From Bacillota bacterium (lineage in GTDB: Bacteria; Bacillota; Clostridia; Christensenellales; CAG-138): a stretch of 12,138 nucleotides of DNA. Below are positions 1-5,762 of the stretch, in pieces. The notes under the pieces were generated by a model, which was given only the letters and a program-made list of their open reading frames with translations, ran no database searches and was not told the DNA's origin. The stretch is from positions 1 to 12,138 of the forward strand of contig JAEZIE010000231.1 of NCBI GenBank assembly GCA_023416175.1, read 5' to 3'. Every line of letters begins with the position of its first letter. The stretch's first letter is position 1. A program made the position numbers and the translations under genes.

Positions 1-251
1 CAATGGAACAGTGCGCGTTTTCCGCTTGGCAAGGTAAACGTTGCGCATTCTCCGGTACCGGCGGGACGGGTTATATGCCCCATGCCATTGCCCATAAGTC
101 CTTTCTGGGTAGGTGAGACCTATATAAGATAAAAAATTACGCGATTTATAAAATAATTTGTTACTTCTTGTCCCATTTGGGTGCCTGTCCCGTGTTTATA
201 TAGCAGGATGCGGATTTCGCGTCCAAATAAAAAACATGGGGGTATTTTGTA

Positions 252-632
252 ATGAAGAGGAGAATCTTTGCTGTATTGCTCATGGTGCTCATGATGAGCG
301 CGCTGAGCATGCCGATCGTTGCGTCGGCTATTGACGTGCAGCCGTATGCATCGGCAGCTATTTCTGGCGGTTTGGTCAATATGGGCGGAGGTAAACACAC
401 TCTTTGGGTTTCTTTAACGGGTGCGTATGAGTTTAAAACGGCTACTTCCACATTGTATCGTCAAACGAGCTCCGGTGGTTGGGAGAGGATAACCTCTGTA
501 TCTACGTCCGGGTATGAAGCACGGATAGAAGCCAGCAAAGTCATATCTTTAACCTCAGGTTACTATAAGGTGGCCTCATCAGGGACAACCCCGACCAGTT
601 CCGGTACTATTTATAATTATTACAACATTTAA
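252..632 (+). CDS. Small secreted protein of unknown function
   Basis: Encodes 126 residues. The N-terminus is a clear Sec signal peptide: KRR at residues 2-4, a hydrophobic core at about 5-23, and a VASA signal peptidase I site giving probable cleavage after residue 26. The mature part is about 100 residues, rich in Ser, Thr, Gly and Tyr, with alternating short polar and hydrophobic stretches that suggest a beta-strand protein. It has no cysteine, no LPxTG anchor and no further membrane segment, so it is probably released. The IxVQPYAS stretch after the cleavage site resembles a loose group of small exported clostridial proteins, but I cannot assign a family. The ATG at 252 is preceded by a weak GGGGG (238-242); it is preferred because it supplies the basic n-region. 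The gene is monocistronic, ends in a strong terminator, and converges on the anti-sigma gene. Function unknown; that it is a real secreted protein is well supported. Confidence 0.8.
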   Translation: MKRRIFAVLLMVLMMSALSMPIVASAIDVQPYASAAISGGLVNMGGGKHTLWVSLTGAYEFKTATSTLYRQTSSGGWERITSVSTSGYEARIEASKVISLTSGYYKVASSGTTPTSSGTIYNYYNI

Positions 633-643
633 ATATGAGTAGG

Positions 644-683
644 AGCAAGAAGTTGGCTCAATGAGCCAACTTCTTGCTTTTAA
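644..683 (+). terminator. Rho-independent terminator after the secreted-protein gene
   Basis: A perfect 16-bp stem (AGCAAGAAGTTGGCTC at 644-659, complement at 663-678) has a 3-nt loop and is followed by TTTT. It begins 11 nt after the stop codon at 630-632. Its T-tract overlaps the stop codon (680-682) of the convergent gene. The U-run is on the plus strand only; the reverse direction lacks one, although the hairpin would form in that transcript too. Confidence 0.9.
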
Positions 684-1516
684 TTATAGAATTGCATATT
701 TTCAATAATGTACTCAGCCGTTTGGGGATTATCAATTGGGACAGCATTCACTGTTATTAACATAGAATTATGGATTGCTCCGCCAAAATAAGAATGATCG
801 GCTTCGATATATACTCCTTCGAATGAGAGGCCGGAGCTAGAATCAAAGGAATAATGCTCACCTGAAGGCATTAATAAATTTAATTCGGCCTTTTGACCAT
901 CAATCGGCCAACGTTGCTCTATTATAATTATTGTATCGTTAGAAGATAAGTACGTTGATAACACAATAAGTCCCATGAATTGGCTGGTGCTGATGTCGAT
1001 ATCTTCTAGAACATAGTTCGGATCCGCTAAATAGAGCAACGGCCGTTCTACCTCATTTTTTGCTTCATCAAGCGAGGAAAACTTTAAGTTTTGGTTTTCC
1101 AGTGTAGAGGCGTTCGGTTCAATATTTGAATTATCTGGTTCTTCTGTTACACGGATATTCAATATATTCTCTACAATCGTTGTAAATGTATTGTACACCT
1201 TGGCGGCAAATGCCCGGCCAGGTACGGTAAACGCAAGGAACGCGCTCATGAGCAGCACGAATACACAGGCGACTGCCCAGCGGCGTATGATTGCACTGTG
1301 AGAAACCCGGTTCCGTTTGGGCTTCAACCCGGTCAGCGCTTCCCATTCTGCGGGCGTCTTTCCGGATTTTATGCGCGCACCTTCCAAAAGCTCCAGAACA
1401 TCCGGCCTGCCCTGTGCCTTCCAGATGCGGCGGGCCTCCCGGTGGCTGATGCTGCGGTATGGATCTATGCGATATGGCTGAAGGCGAAGTTGCCTTTTTA
1501 ATTCTGGCCAATTCAT
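680..1516 (-). CDS. Single-pass membrane protein, probable anti-sigma factor/sensor
   Basis: Encodes 278 residues. A basic cytoplasmic N-terminal part (about 1-79) is followed by one transmembrane helix (about 81-98), then about 175 outward-facing residues, mostly polar and acidic. This topology is typical of regulators co-transcribed with ECF sigma factors in Clostridia. The C-terminal part resembles DUF4367-like extracytoplasmic domains, but I see no decisive motif and no zinc-finger HxxxCxxC anti-sigma signature. The start at 1516 has an excellent AAGGAGG seven bases upstream. The gene starts 35 nt after the sigma-factor stop on the same strand with no terminator between, so the two form an operon. 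Composition changes sharply inside the gene: the cytoplasmic and membrane half is GC-rich, the outer domain AT-rich. The anti-sigma role is inferred from topology and neighbourhood; it could instead be a sigma-dependent envelope protein. Confidence 0.65.
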   Translation of the reverse strand: MNWPELKRQLRLQPYRIDPYRSISHREARRIWKAQGRPDVLELLEGARIKSGKTPAEWEALTGLKPKRNRVSHSAIIRRWAVACVFVLLMSAFLAFTVPGRAFAAKVYNTFTTIVENILNIRVTEEPDNSNIEPNASTLENQNLKFSSLDEAKNEVERPLLYLADPNYVLEDIDISTSQFMGLIVLSTYLSSNDTIIIIEQRWPIDGQKAELNLLMPSGEHYSFDSSSGLSFEGVYIEADHSYFGGAIHNSMLITVNAVPIDNPQTAEYIIENMQFYN

Positions 1517-1551
1517 GTGTGGCCCTCCTTGCTAATGAATACACGCCACCA

Positions 1552-2094
1552 TCAATCAAATGGGACAGACAATAGCAGGAGAAACAGTGTTTTTTTGTTA
1601 ATTTTACTGGAATAGGTTTCAAGCAGCTCCTGTTTCATGCGGGAAAACTGCCTGCGCAGCGTGTCGTGCTTGATGTTGAGCAGTTCGGCGAGCACCCGGC
1701 TGGGTTCTCCGTCTATGACATGAATAATAAATGCTTCGCGTATTTCGGGCGGATATTTCAAAAGCAGGCGCTCTAGGGTCAATTTCGATTCGACAATATC
1801 GTAATGGTCGATCTCTTCAATTCTGATGTCGTCGAGCGTTTCCCAGAGCTCCATATCCGCGGTTTTTCGCAGATAATTTTTAGCCTGGTTGCGCACGATC
1901 TGCTTCATATAGCACACGCAGGAAGCCTCGCTTTCAAACGTACGCTCTTTCTCAAGCATGATCAAAATAGTGTCTTGTACGATATCGACCGCCTGTTCCC
2001 TGTTGTTGACATAGGTGAGGGCCAGGTTCTCCAGCGCGCGGTGTACCCGCAGAAACAACTGCGTAATGGCTTCCCCGGTTGCGATAAACGCCAT
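1552..2094 (-). CDS. ECF-type (sigma-70 family) RNA polymerase sigma factor
   Basis: Encodes 180 residues with the two-domain layout of extracytoplasmic-function sigma factors. Region 2 lies at about 10-77, including the DIVQDT stretch at 37-42 (region 2.2-like) and a basic, aromatic segment KQIVRNQAKNYLRK at 64-77. Region 4 lies at about 107-160, with a helix-turn-helix in VLAELLNIKHDTLRRQFSRMKQEL. The linker is short and acidic; there is no region 1 or 3. It would recruit RNA polymerase to a small regulon in response to a signal. A short hydrophobic tail (FLLLLSVPFD) ends the protein, which is unusual for the family and may contact the membrane or its partner. The ATG at 2094 is preceded by TAGGAG at a spacing of about five. 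The membrane protein downstream is the expected anti-sigma partner. Family assignment is strong; regulon unknown. Confidence 0.85.
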   Translation of the reverse strand: MAFIATGEAITQLFLRVHRALENLALTYVNNREQAVDIVQDTILIMLEKERTFESEASCVCYMKQIVRNQAKNYLRKTADMELWETLDDIRIEEIDHYDIVESKLTLERLLLKYPPEIREAFIIHVIDGEPSRVLAELLNIKHDTLRRQFSRMKQELLETYSSKINKKTLFLLLLSVPFD

Positions 2095-2140
2095 ATTTGC
2101 TCCTATTTTCTGTAGAACTGGAAAGGGTTGGACATAAGAA

Positions 2141-2173
2141 TTATTACATAGACAAAGCGAACATGCAATGTTC
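2141..2173 (-). promoter_or_regulatory. Candidate promoter(s) of the sigma/anti-sigma operon
   Basis: On the minus strand, GAAC (2170-2173) is followed 16 nt later by GTCTA (2149-2153). This matches the general AAC-N16-CGTC-like form of ECF promoters and would fit autoregulation. An overlapping housekeeping-like promoter can also be read: TTGCAT (2163-2168), a 16-nt spacer, then TAATAA (2141-2146). The ECF -35 lies in an inverted repeat GAACAT-GCA-ATGTTC (2159-2173). Both readings come from consensus matching only. Confidence 0.4.
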
Positions 2174-2361
2174 TACACATTTTTGTCCCAATTACCCATG
2201 GATTATGTGTATAAGGAGGCGAAGGGAAAACCGGTGGCGGACGCCTCCTTCTCCTCAGCCGATTTTCGGCACGGCAACCGCCCTTTATCATACGTGCCGG
2301 TATGTCTATCGTCATTGCATGGCATTCAATCCCCCATGATGCTTGCAAATGATTGACCGAT

Positions 2362-2377
2362 ATGCCGGCATTATAAT
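2362..2377 (+). promoter_or_regulatory. Candidate -10 box with adjoining palindrome, EAL-HDOD gene
   Basis: A perfect TATAAT (2372-2377) is immediately preceded by the perfect 10-bp palindrome ATGCCGGCAT. The nearest -35-like sequence, TTGACC (2353-2358), is only 13 nt away, too close for a standard sigma-A promoter. If the -10 is used, the transcript would have an AT-rich leader of about 85 nt. The palindrome could be an operator. Confidence 0.3.
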
Positions 2378-2469
2378 GAAATGGAAATTAGTAAATTATT
2401 GAATTAAATTCATGATTATTACAAAAATCACGATAAATAGGACTGGAATAAGGGGAAAGAGATTTGTGT

Positions 2470-3684
2470 ATGGATGTGTTTGTAGCAAGGCAGCCTGTAT
2501 TTGATTCCCAACGCCGTCTTTATGGATATGAACTGCTTTACCGCAAAGGAAAAAACAATTTTTATGAAGGCGAGAACGACAACACGTCTACCGTCGAATT
2601 AATCAGCAACTCGTTCTTAGTAATGGGGTTTAACGAGCTTACGGAAAATACACGGGGATTTATCAATTTTCCCGAGGATCTTCTCTTAAACGATGTGGCG
2701 AAGCTTCTGCCTAGGCACAGGGTCGTCATTGAAATACTGGAGCGCGTATGCATATCAAAAGAAGTGCTGCTTGCCTGCAAGCAATTGAAAATGCTCGGCT
2801 ATACCCTTGCCCTGGATGATTATGTGATAAAGCCCCTCGATGAGCTCACCTCCGAACTCATAGAACTGGTGGATATCATAAAAGTTCTGTTTCCATTAAA
2901 AGCGGGCGATCAAGAGCTGAAGTTCCTGCGCAAATACCGCGGCAAAATCAAATTCCTGGCTGAGCGTGTCGAAACCCAGGAACAGTTTGAGCAGGCAAAG
3001 AAATTGGGCTTTACACTGTTCCAGGGATATTTTTTCAGTAAGCCCGTGGTCATCAATGCCAGGGATATCGATATATTTAAAGCCAGCACCTCCATGGCAT
3101 TGGAGGAACTCAGCCATGAGGAACCGGATTTACGAACCATTGCAGAAATATTCGAGCACGATACAGGGCTATCCTACAAGCTTTTAAAGCTGGCGAATTC
3201 CGCATTCTTTTCCTGCGGCAAGCCGATAAAGTCTATTGCGCAGGCGTTGGTTCAGATTGGGATAAAGGAATTGACGGGTTGGATCTACCTGCTATTTTTG
3301 CGAAGCATACAGACCACGGAGAATAAGGAGCTAATTAAAAACTCCATCATCCGGGGAAGATTCATCTCCCTGATGTGCGCCAGAAACACTTGGGAAAACC
3401 TCGAGGGGATGGGGGTGTTTGTCGGCATATTCTCCAACCTGGACGTCATCGTCAACCAAAGCATGGAGAGCATTCTTGATAATCTTCCTCTTGTGCCTGT
3501 TGTAAAGGATACGCTATTAAACCGGGATACCATATTTACCCCGTACCTACGTATGGCCATCGCGCTTGAAGATGGGGATTGGGATGGGCTGACGCCGCTG
3601 CTTCAAGACACTGGCATAGAAACGGAGGATTGCATGCGGCTCTATCTCGATGCGATCAGCTGGCAGCAGCGGCTTGCCATATAA
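2470..3684 (+). CDS. EAL-HDOD protein, cyclic-di-GMP signalling (YuxH type)
   Basis: Encodes 404 residues from the ATG at 2470. The N-terminal half is an EAL domain, opening with the family's MDVFVARQPVFD and a YELLYR version of the EAL motif (E21). Further signature positions appear at N66 (INFP), E88 (VIEILE), D116-D117 (LALDDY), K138 (DIIK), E165 (LAERVET) and Q185 (FQGYFFSKP), so most residues that bind c-di-GMP and metal seem present. The loop after DD lacks the usual FGTG. From about residue 200 an HDOD domain follows (LRTIAEIFEHDTGLSYKLLKLAN and onward), usually a protein-interaction module. Known relatives are often non-enzymatic regulators of motility or biofilm, so turnover of c-di-GMP is not assured. 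A TTG at 2464, eight bases after AGGGG, is an alternative start adding two residues. It converges with the next gene across only 3 nt. Confidence 0.88.
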   Translation: MDVFVARQPVFDSQRRLYGYELLYRKGKNNFYEGENDNTSTVELISNSFLVMGFNELTENTRGFINFPEDLLLNDVAKLLPRHRVVIEILERVCISKEVLLACKQLKMLGYTLALDDYVIKPLDELTSELIELVDIIKVLFPLKAGDQELKFLRKYRGKIKFLAERVETQEQFEQAKKLGFTLFQGYFFSKPVVINARDIDIFKASTSMALEELSHEEPDLRTIAEIFEHDTGLSYKLLKLANSAFFSCGKPIKSIAQALVQIGIKELTGWIYLLFLRSIQTTENKELIKNSIIRGRFISLMCARNTWENLEGMGVFVGIFSNLDVIVNQSMESILDNLPLVPVVKDTLLNRDTIFTPYLRMAIALEDGDWDGLTPLLQDTGIETEDCMRLYLDAISWQQRLAI

Positions 3685-3687
3685 CCT

Positions 3688-4104
3688 TTATTCGCCGATG
3701 ATCTTCACCAGCGCCCGCTTATTCCTCTTGCCGTCAAATTCATAGTAAAACAGCTGCTCCCAGGTGCCAAAATCCAGCTTTCCGCTTGTAATGGCCACGA
3801 CAGCCTCACGGCCCATGATGGTGCGCTTGAGGTGTGCATCCGCGTTGTCCTCATAGCCGTTGTGCGCATATTGATCATAAGGCTTTTCTGGCGCAAGCTT
3901 TTCTAGCCACCGCTCATAATCGCTGTGCAGGCCGCCTTCGTCGTCATTGATAAATACGCTCGCGGTGATGTTCATGGCATTGACGAGCACAAGCCCTTCT
4001 TTAACGCCGCTCTCGCGGACGCACTGCTCCACTTCGGGCGTAATGTTGACAATTCCCCGGCGAGTGGGCAGGTGAAAGTGCAGTTCTTTCCGGTAGCTTT
4101 TCAT
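3688..4104 (-). CDS. YjbQ/UPF0047 family protein
   Basis: Encodes 138 residues, the usual length for this compact family. Conserved blocks are visible: HFHLPTRRGIVNIT (9-22), the strand and loop LVNAMNITASVFIND (40-54), NADAHLKRTIMG (87-98, H91 probably at the active site), and the C-terminal block LDFGTWEQLFYYEFDG (110-125) with KIIGE at the end. Some family members show thiamine-phosphate synthase activity in vitro, hence the label 'secondary thiamine-phosphate synthase', but the physiological role is unsettled. The ATG at 4104 has a perfect AAGGAGG five bases upstream. An in-frame ATG at 4146 has no such site and would add 14 unconserved residues. The gene lies 109 bp downstream of the YgjP-like gene on the same strand, and may share its transcript because I see no terminator between them. 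Confidence 0.88.
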   Translation of the reverse strand: MKSYRKELHFHLPTRRGIVNITPEVEQCVRESGVKEGLVLVNAMNITASVFINDDEGGLHSDYERWLEKLAPEKPYDQYAHNGYEDNADAHLKRTIMGREAVVAITSGKLDFGTWEQLFYYEFDGKRNKRALVKIIGE

Positions 4105-4213
4105 AGAGGCCTCCTTACAGGTCGTTAAAATCCATATGCCGCTCAAATGGCCTGGACTGTTTCACTAAAGGGAAAGCGCCACAAAGCATTCTTTATGGAC
4201 GAATTCTCTTTTC

Positions 4214-4894
4214 TTATTCCTCCAGTTCCGCTCCATGCTCTTTGAGCCAACGCCTGGATAGCTGATAGTGGGGCAGGATATTCTGTACCAACTTCCAGAA
4301 GGCGGCGGAATGGTCTCTGCGCTTAATATGGGCAAGTTCATGCACCACCACGTAATCAATCACATGCAGCGGCGCCATCACGAGCCGCCAAACCAGGTTG
4401 ATGCTGTTGCTTGGCCCGCAGGACCCCCATCGCCCCCGGGCGGAGGAAAGGCGAACTACGCCCGGCTTGACGCCTAAAGCCTGGGAAAAATATTCGAGCC
4501 TGTCATAAAAAACAGCCCGCGCCTGACGCTTGTACCATAGCGTAAGCAGTCTTTTGGCTTCCTCCGGCGCGCAGACAGGCAGCAGGATAGCGCCCTCTTC
4601 TGTTCGGACGTCGGACAGTCCGTCCCTGTAGTAGAGCGTATACGATTCTCCTAGAAAAGGAAACGACTCCCCATGTAGATAGGTATGGACGCTTTTTCGA
4701 GCCATCCGGGCAAGCTGTTCCGCCTGCTTTTTGAAAACCCAGTCCGCCTTACCGGATACCGCCTGCTCTATCTGCACGAGCGGCATCCGTAAGGGCGCGC
4801 GCACAATGAGCAGCCCCTCTTTCGTTATGGTCAGCCCGATCGTATTGCGTTGGGAGCGCACCAGTTGGTCTATGTTGGGGAACGCGCCGTTCAT
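4214..4894 (-). CDS. YgjP-like zinc metalloprotein (M48/SprT-like, HELAH)
   Basis: Encodes 226 residues from the ATG at 4894. The C-terminal half carries the zinc-binding HELAH motif (H185, E186, H189) with a likely third ligand at H195 in RRDHSAAFW, plus the family's RGRWGSCGPSNSINLVWRL block and the RRWLKEHG tail. This is the YgjP/DUF45 type, a soluble gluzincin-like fold of unproven substrate, often called a metal-dependent hydrolase. The frame stays open to 5104, but the upstream 70 codons are unlike the family and cross a good promoter (4954-4982) and the CIRCE element, so the start is placed at 4894. No clear Shine-Dalgarno site precedes this ATG; a GTG three codons upstream is possible. 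It is divergent from hsp20, so a stress or protein-quality role is suggestive but unproven. Confidence 0.82.
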   Translation of the reverse strand: MNGAFPNIDQLVRSQRNTIGLTITKEGLLIVRAPLRMPLVQIEQAVSGKADWVFKKQAEQLARMARKSVHTYLHGESFPFLGESYTLYYRDGLSDVRTEEGAILLPVCAPEEAKRLLTLWYKRQARAVFYDRLEYFSQALGVKPGVVRLSSARGRWGSCGPSNSINLVWRLVMAPLHVIDYVVVHELAHIKRRDHSAAFWKLVQNILPHYQLSRRWLKEHGAELEE

Positions 4895-4953
4895 GTATCG
4901 CACCCGGGGAAATTTCGTTTCATCATTTCTGCCGCCTGGACTGCTTTTTTTCC

Positions 4954-4982
4954 AGTATACCGTATCGGGTAGCGCAAGGCAA
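4954..4982 (-). promoter_or_regulatory. Sigma-A promoter of the YgjP-like gene
   Basis: On the minus strand, TTGCCT (4977-4982), a 17-nt spacer and TATACT (4954-4959) form a good vegetative promoter. The transcript would start near 4947 and have a leader of about 50 nt before the ATG at 4894. This supports the shorter start for the gene. The CIRCE element lies 32 bp upstream of the -35 box. Confidence 0.6.
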
Positions 4983-5013
4983 ACGCCCGGAAAGGGGGGA
5001 AGTAAAAGGGATA

Positions 5014-5040
5014 TTAGCACTCTAACACATAGAGTGCTAA
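5014..5040 (+). promoter_or_regulatory. CIRCE element, HrcA repressor operator
   Basis: TTAGCACTC (5014-5022), nine bases, GAGTGCTAA (5032-5040): an exact match to the CIRCE consensus TTAGCACTC-N9-GAGTGCTAA. HrcA binds it and represses chaperone genes; heat titrates the GroE system that keeps HrcA active. It lies 140 bp before the hsp20 start and 119 bp before the divergent YgjP-like start. The hsp20 gene is the likely target by function and orientation. No strong sigma-A promoter for hsp20 was found next to it; TATGAT at 5091-5096 is a weak -10 candidate. Confidence 0.93.
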
Positions 5041-5180
5041 AGTTTTCATTTCCATAAAAATTCCGCCAAACTTCCGCAACAATGGAGGGGTATGATAAAG
5101 CCATACGATAGGGAACGGTTCCCGAATGGGAAACGATCCTGCGCAGATACTAAAAAGACAAAGTATAAGGAGGTTTCTGT

Positions 5181-5609
5181 ATGCTTGGTTTGACGCCCTT
5201 CCGCAGGAACGATGCGCGCAGCATCGCAAACTATTTTGATGATTTTGACAAAGCCTTCTTTGGTGGATTGCCGAGCTTTGGATGGGGTACATTCCGTACC
5301 GATATCGTGGACAAAGGCGACAAGTTCCTTCTGAAGGCGGATCTTCCCGGTGTAGCGAAGGAAGATATTCATCTGGATCTTGATGGCAATGATCTTGTCA
5401 TCAGTGTGAAGCATGAACAGGACAAAGAGGACAAGGGCGAAAATTTCGTCCGCCGCGAGCGGGTCTACGGTTCCTATTGCCGCAGCTTTGACGTAACCGG
5501 CGTAGATACCGATAAAATCACAGCCTCGTACAAGGACGGCGTTCTGGAACTCTCCCTTCCCAGGCTGGCGGAAAGACCCTCCACGGGCAGGAAGATTGAT
5601 ATAAACTAG
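5181..5609 (+). CDS. Hsp20/alpha-crystallin small heat-shock protein
   Basis: Encodes 142 residues, typical for bacterial small heat-shock proteins. A short, variable N-terminal arm (1-36) with several Phe residues precedes the alpha-crystallin domain (about 37-130), with FLLKADLPGVAKEDI at 49-63, the ERVYGSYCRSFDV region, and the hallmark A-x(4)-GVL at 115-122 leading into ELSLP. The C-terminal I-x-I anchor (I139, I141), which docks between subunits during oligomer assembly, is present. It acts as an ATP-independent holdase that keeps unfolding cytoplasmic proteins soluble. The start at 5181 has AAGGAGG seven bases upstream. The gene is alone, preceded by a perfect CIRCE element and an extra inverted repeat GGGAAC-G-GTTCCC in the leader, and ends in a strong terminator, so HrcA control is likely. 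Confidence 0.95.
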   Translation: MLGLTPFRRNDARSIANYFDDFDKAFFGGLPSFGWGTFRTDIVDKGDKFLLKADLPGVAKEDIHLDLDGNDLVISVKHEQDKEDKGENFVRRERVYGSYCRSFDVTGVDTDKITASYKDGVLELSLPRLAERPSTGRKIDIN

Positions 5610-5623
5610 CCCTCTCTGATCAG

Positions 5624-5664
5624 GCAACGGCGGGCCCATTTGGGCCCGCTGTTGCGTTATTTTA
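5624..5664 (+). terminator. Rho-independent terminator after hsp20
   Basis: GCAACGGCGGGCCC (5624-5637) pairs with 5642-5655 through 14 bp including one G-U, with an ATTT loop, followed by GTTATTTTA. It starts 14 nt after the hsp20 stop codon. Confidence 0.9.
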
Positions 5665-5697
5665 GTGGAAGCACCATTTTCGAGAGTTACCCACGCA

Positions 5698-5726
5698 TTG
5701 ACAGGGTATTCCCCCGCATATAAGAT
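5698..5726 (+). promoter_or_regulatory. Promoter of the Crp/Fnr gene
   Basis: A perfect TTGACA (5698-5703), a 17-nt spacer, and TAAGAT (5721-5726). The inverted repeat TACCC (5688-5692) / GGGTA (5704-5708) flanks the -35 box and could be an operator. A leader of about 30 nt to the ATG is implied. Confidence 0.6.
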
Positions 5727-5762
5727 GAGATTAACCCATTTAATAAAGAAAGGCCGGTGGAC

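Larger units (their letters stand above)
2095..2463. other. 369-bp gene-free stretch with several inverted repeats
   Basis: This stretch lies between the divergent sigma-factor and EAL-HDOD genes. Beside the sigma promoter it holds AAGGAGGCG (2213-2221) paired with CGCCTCCTT (2242-2250), GCCGA-TTT-TCGGC (2258-2270), CGGCACG (2267-2273) paired with CGTGCCG (2293-2299), and the palindrome ATGCCGGCAT (2362-2371) directly before TATAAT (2372-2377). The second and third pairings overlap and exclude each other. Short ORFs here lack ribosome-binding sites or start inside the repeats, so I call no gene. The last 80 bases before the EAL-HDOD gene are AT-rich. Confidence 0.6.

Noticed and set aside
1..132. 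Open frames at the left edge: minus strand from ATG at 95 to the edge (31 codons) and plus strand from the edge to TAA at 130-132 (43 codons).
   Set aside because: Either could be the end of a real gene, but both are short, neither matches a family I recognise, the minus-strand ATG has AAGGA only 3 nt away, and they contradict each other. Sequence left of the window would decide.
1131..1622. Minus-strand ORF of 163 codons overlapping the sigma/anti-sigma junction.
   Set aside because: It is the alternate frame of two clear genes and has no recognisable protein features.
2159..2173. LexA/DinR box before the sigma operon.
   Set aside because: Firmicute LexA sites are GAAC-N4-GTTC; here the spacer is N7, so the fit fails.
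2213..2300. Possible c-di-GMP (GEMM) riboswitch before the c-di-GMP gene.
   Set aside because: GGGAAAACC and GGACGC recall parts of the GEMM-I core, but the GGACGCAAAGCC block and the tetraloop-receptor arrangement are missing, and the strong pairing seen does not follow the GEMM fold.
2168..2356. Plus-strand ORF of 62 codons before the EAL-HDOD gene.
   Set aside because: No ribosome-binding site before its ATGs at 2168 or 2198, and it runs through overlapping inverted repeats; the AAGGAGG at 2213 has no start codon at a proper distance.
4895..5104. Longer start of the YgjP-like gene at 5104.
   Set aside because: The added 70 codons cross a good promoter and the CIRCE element and lack family similarity.
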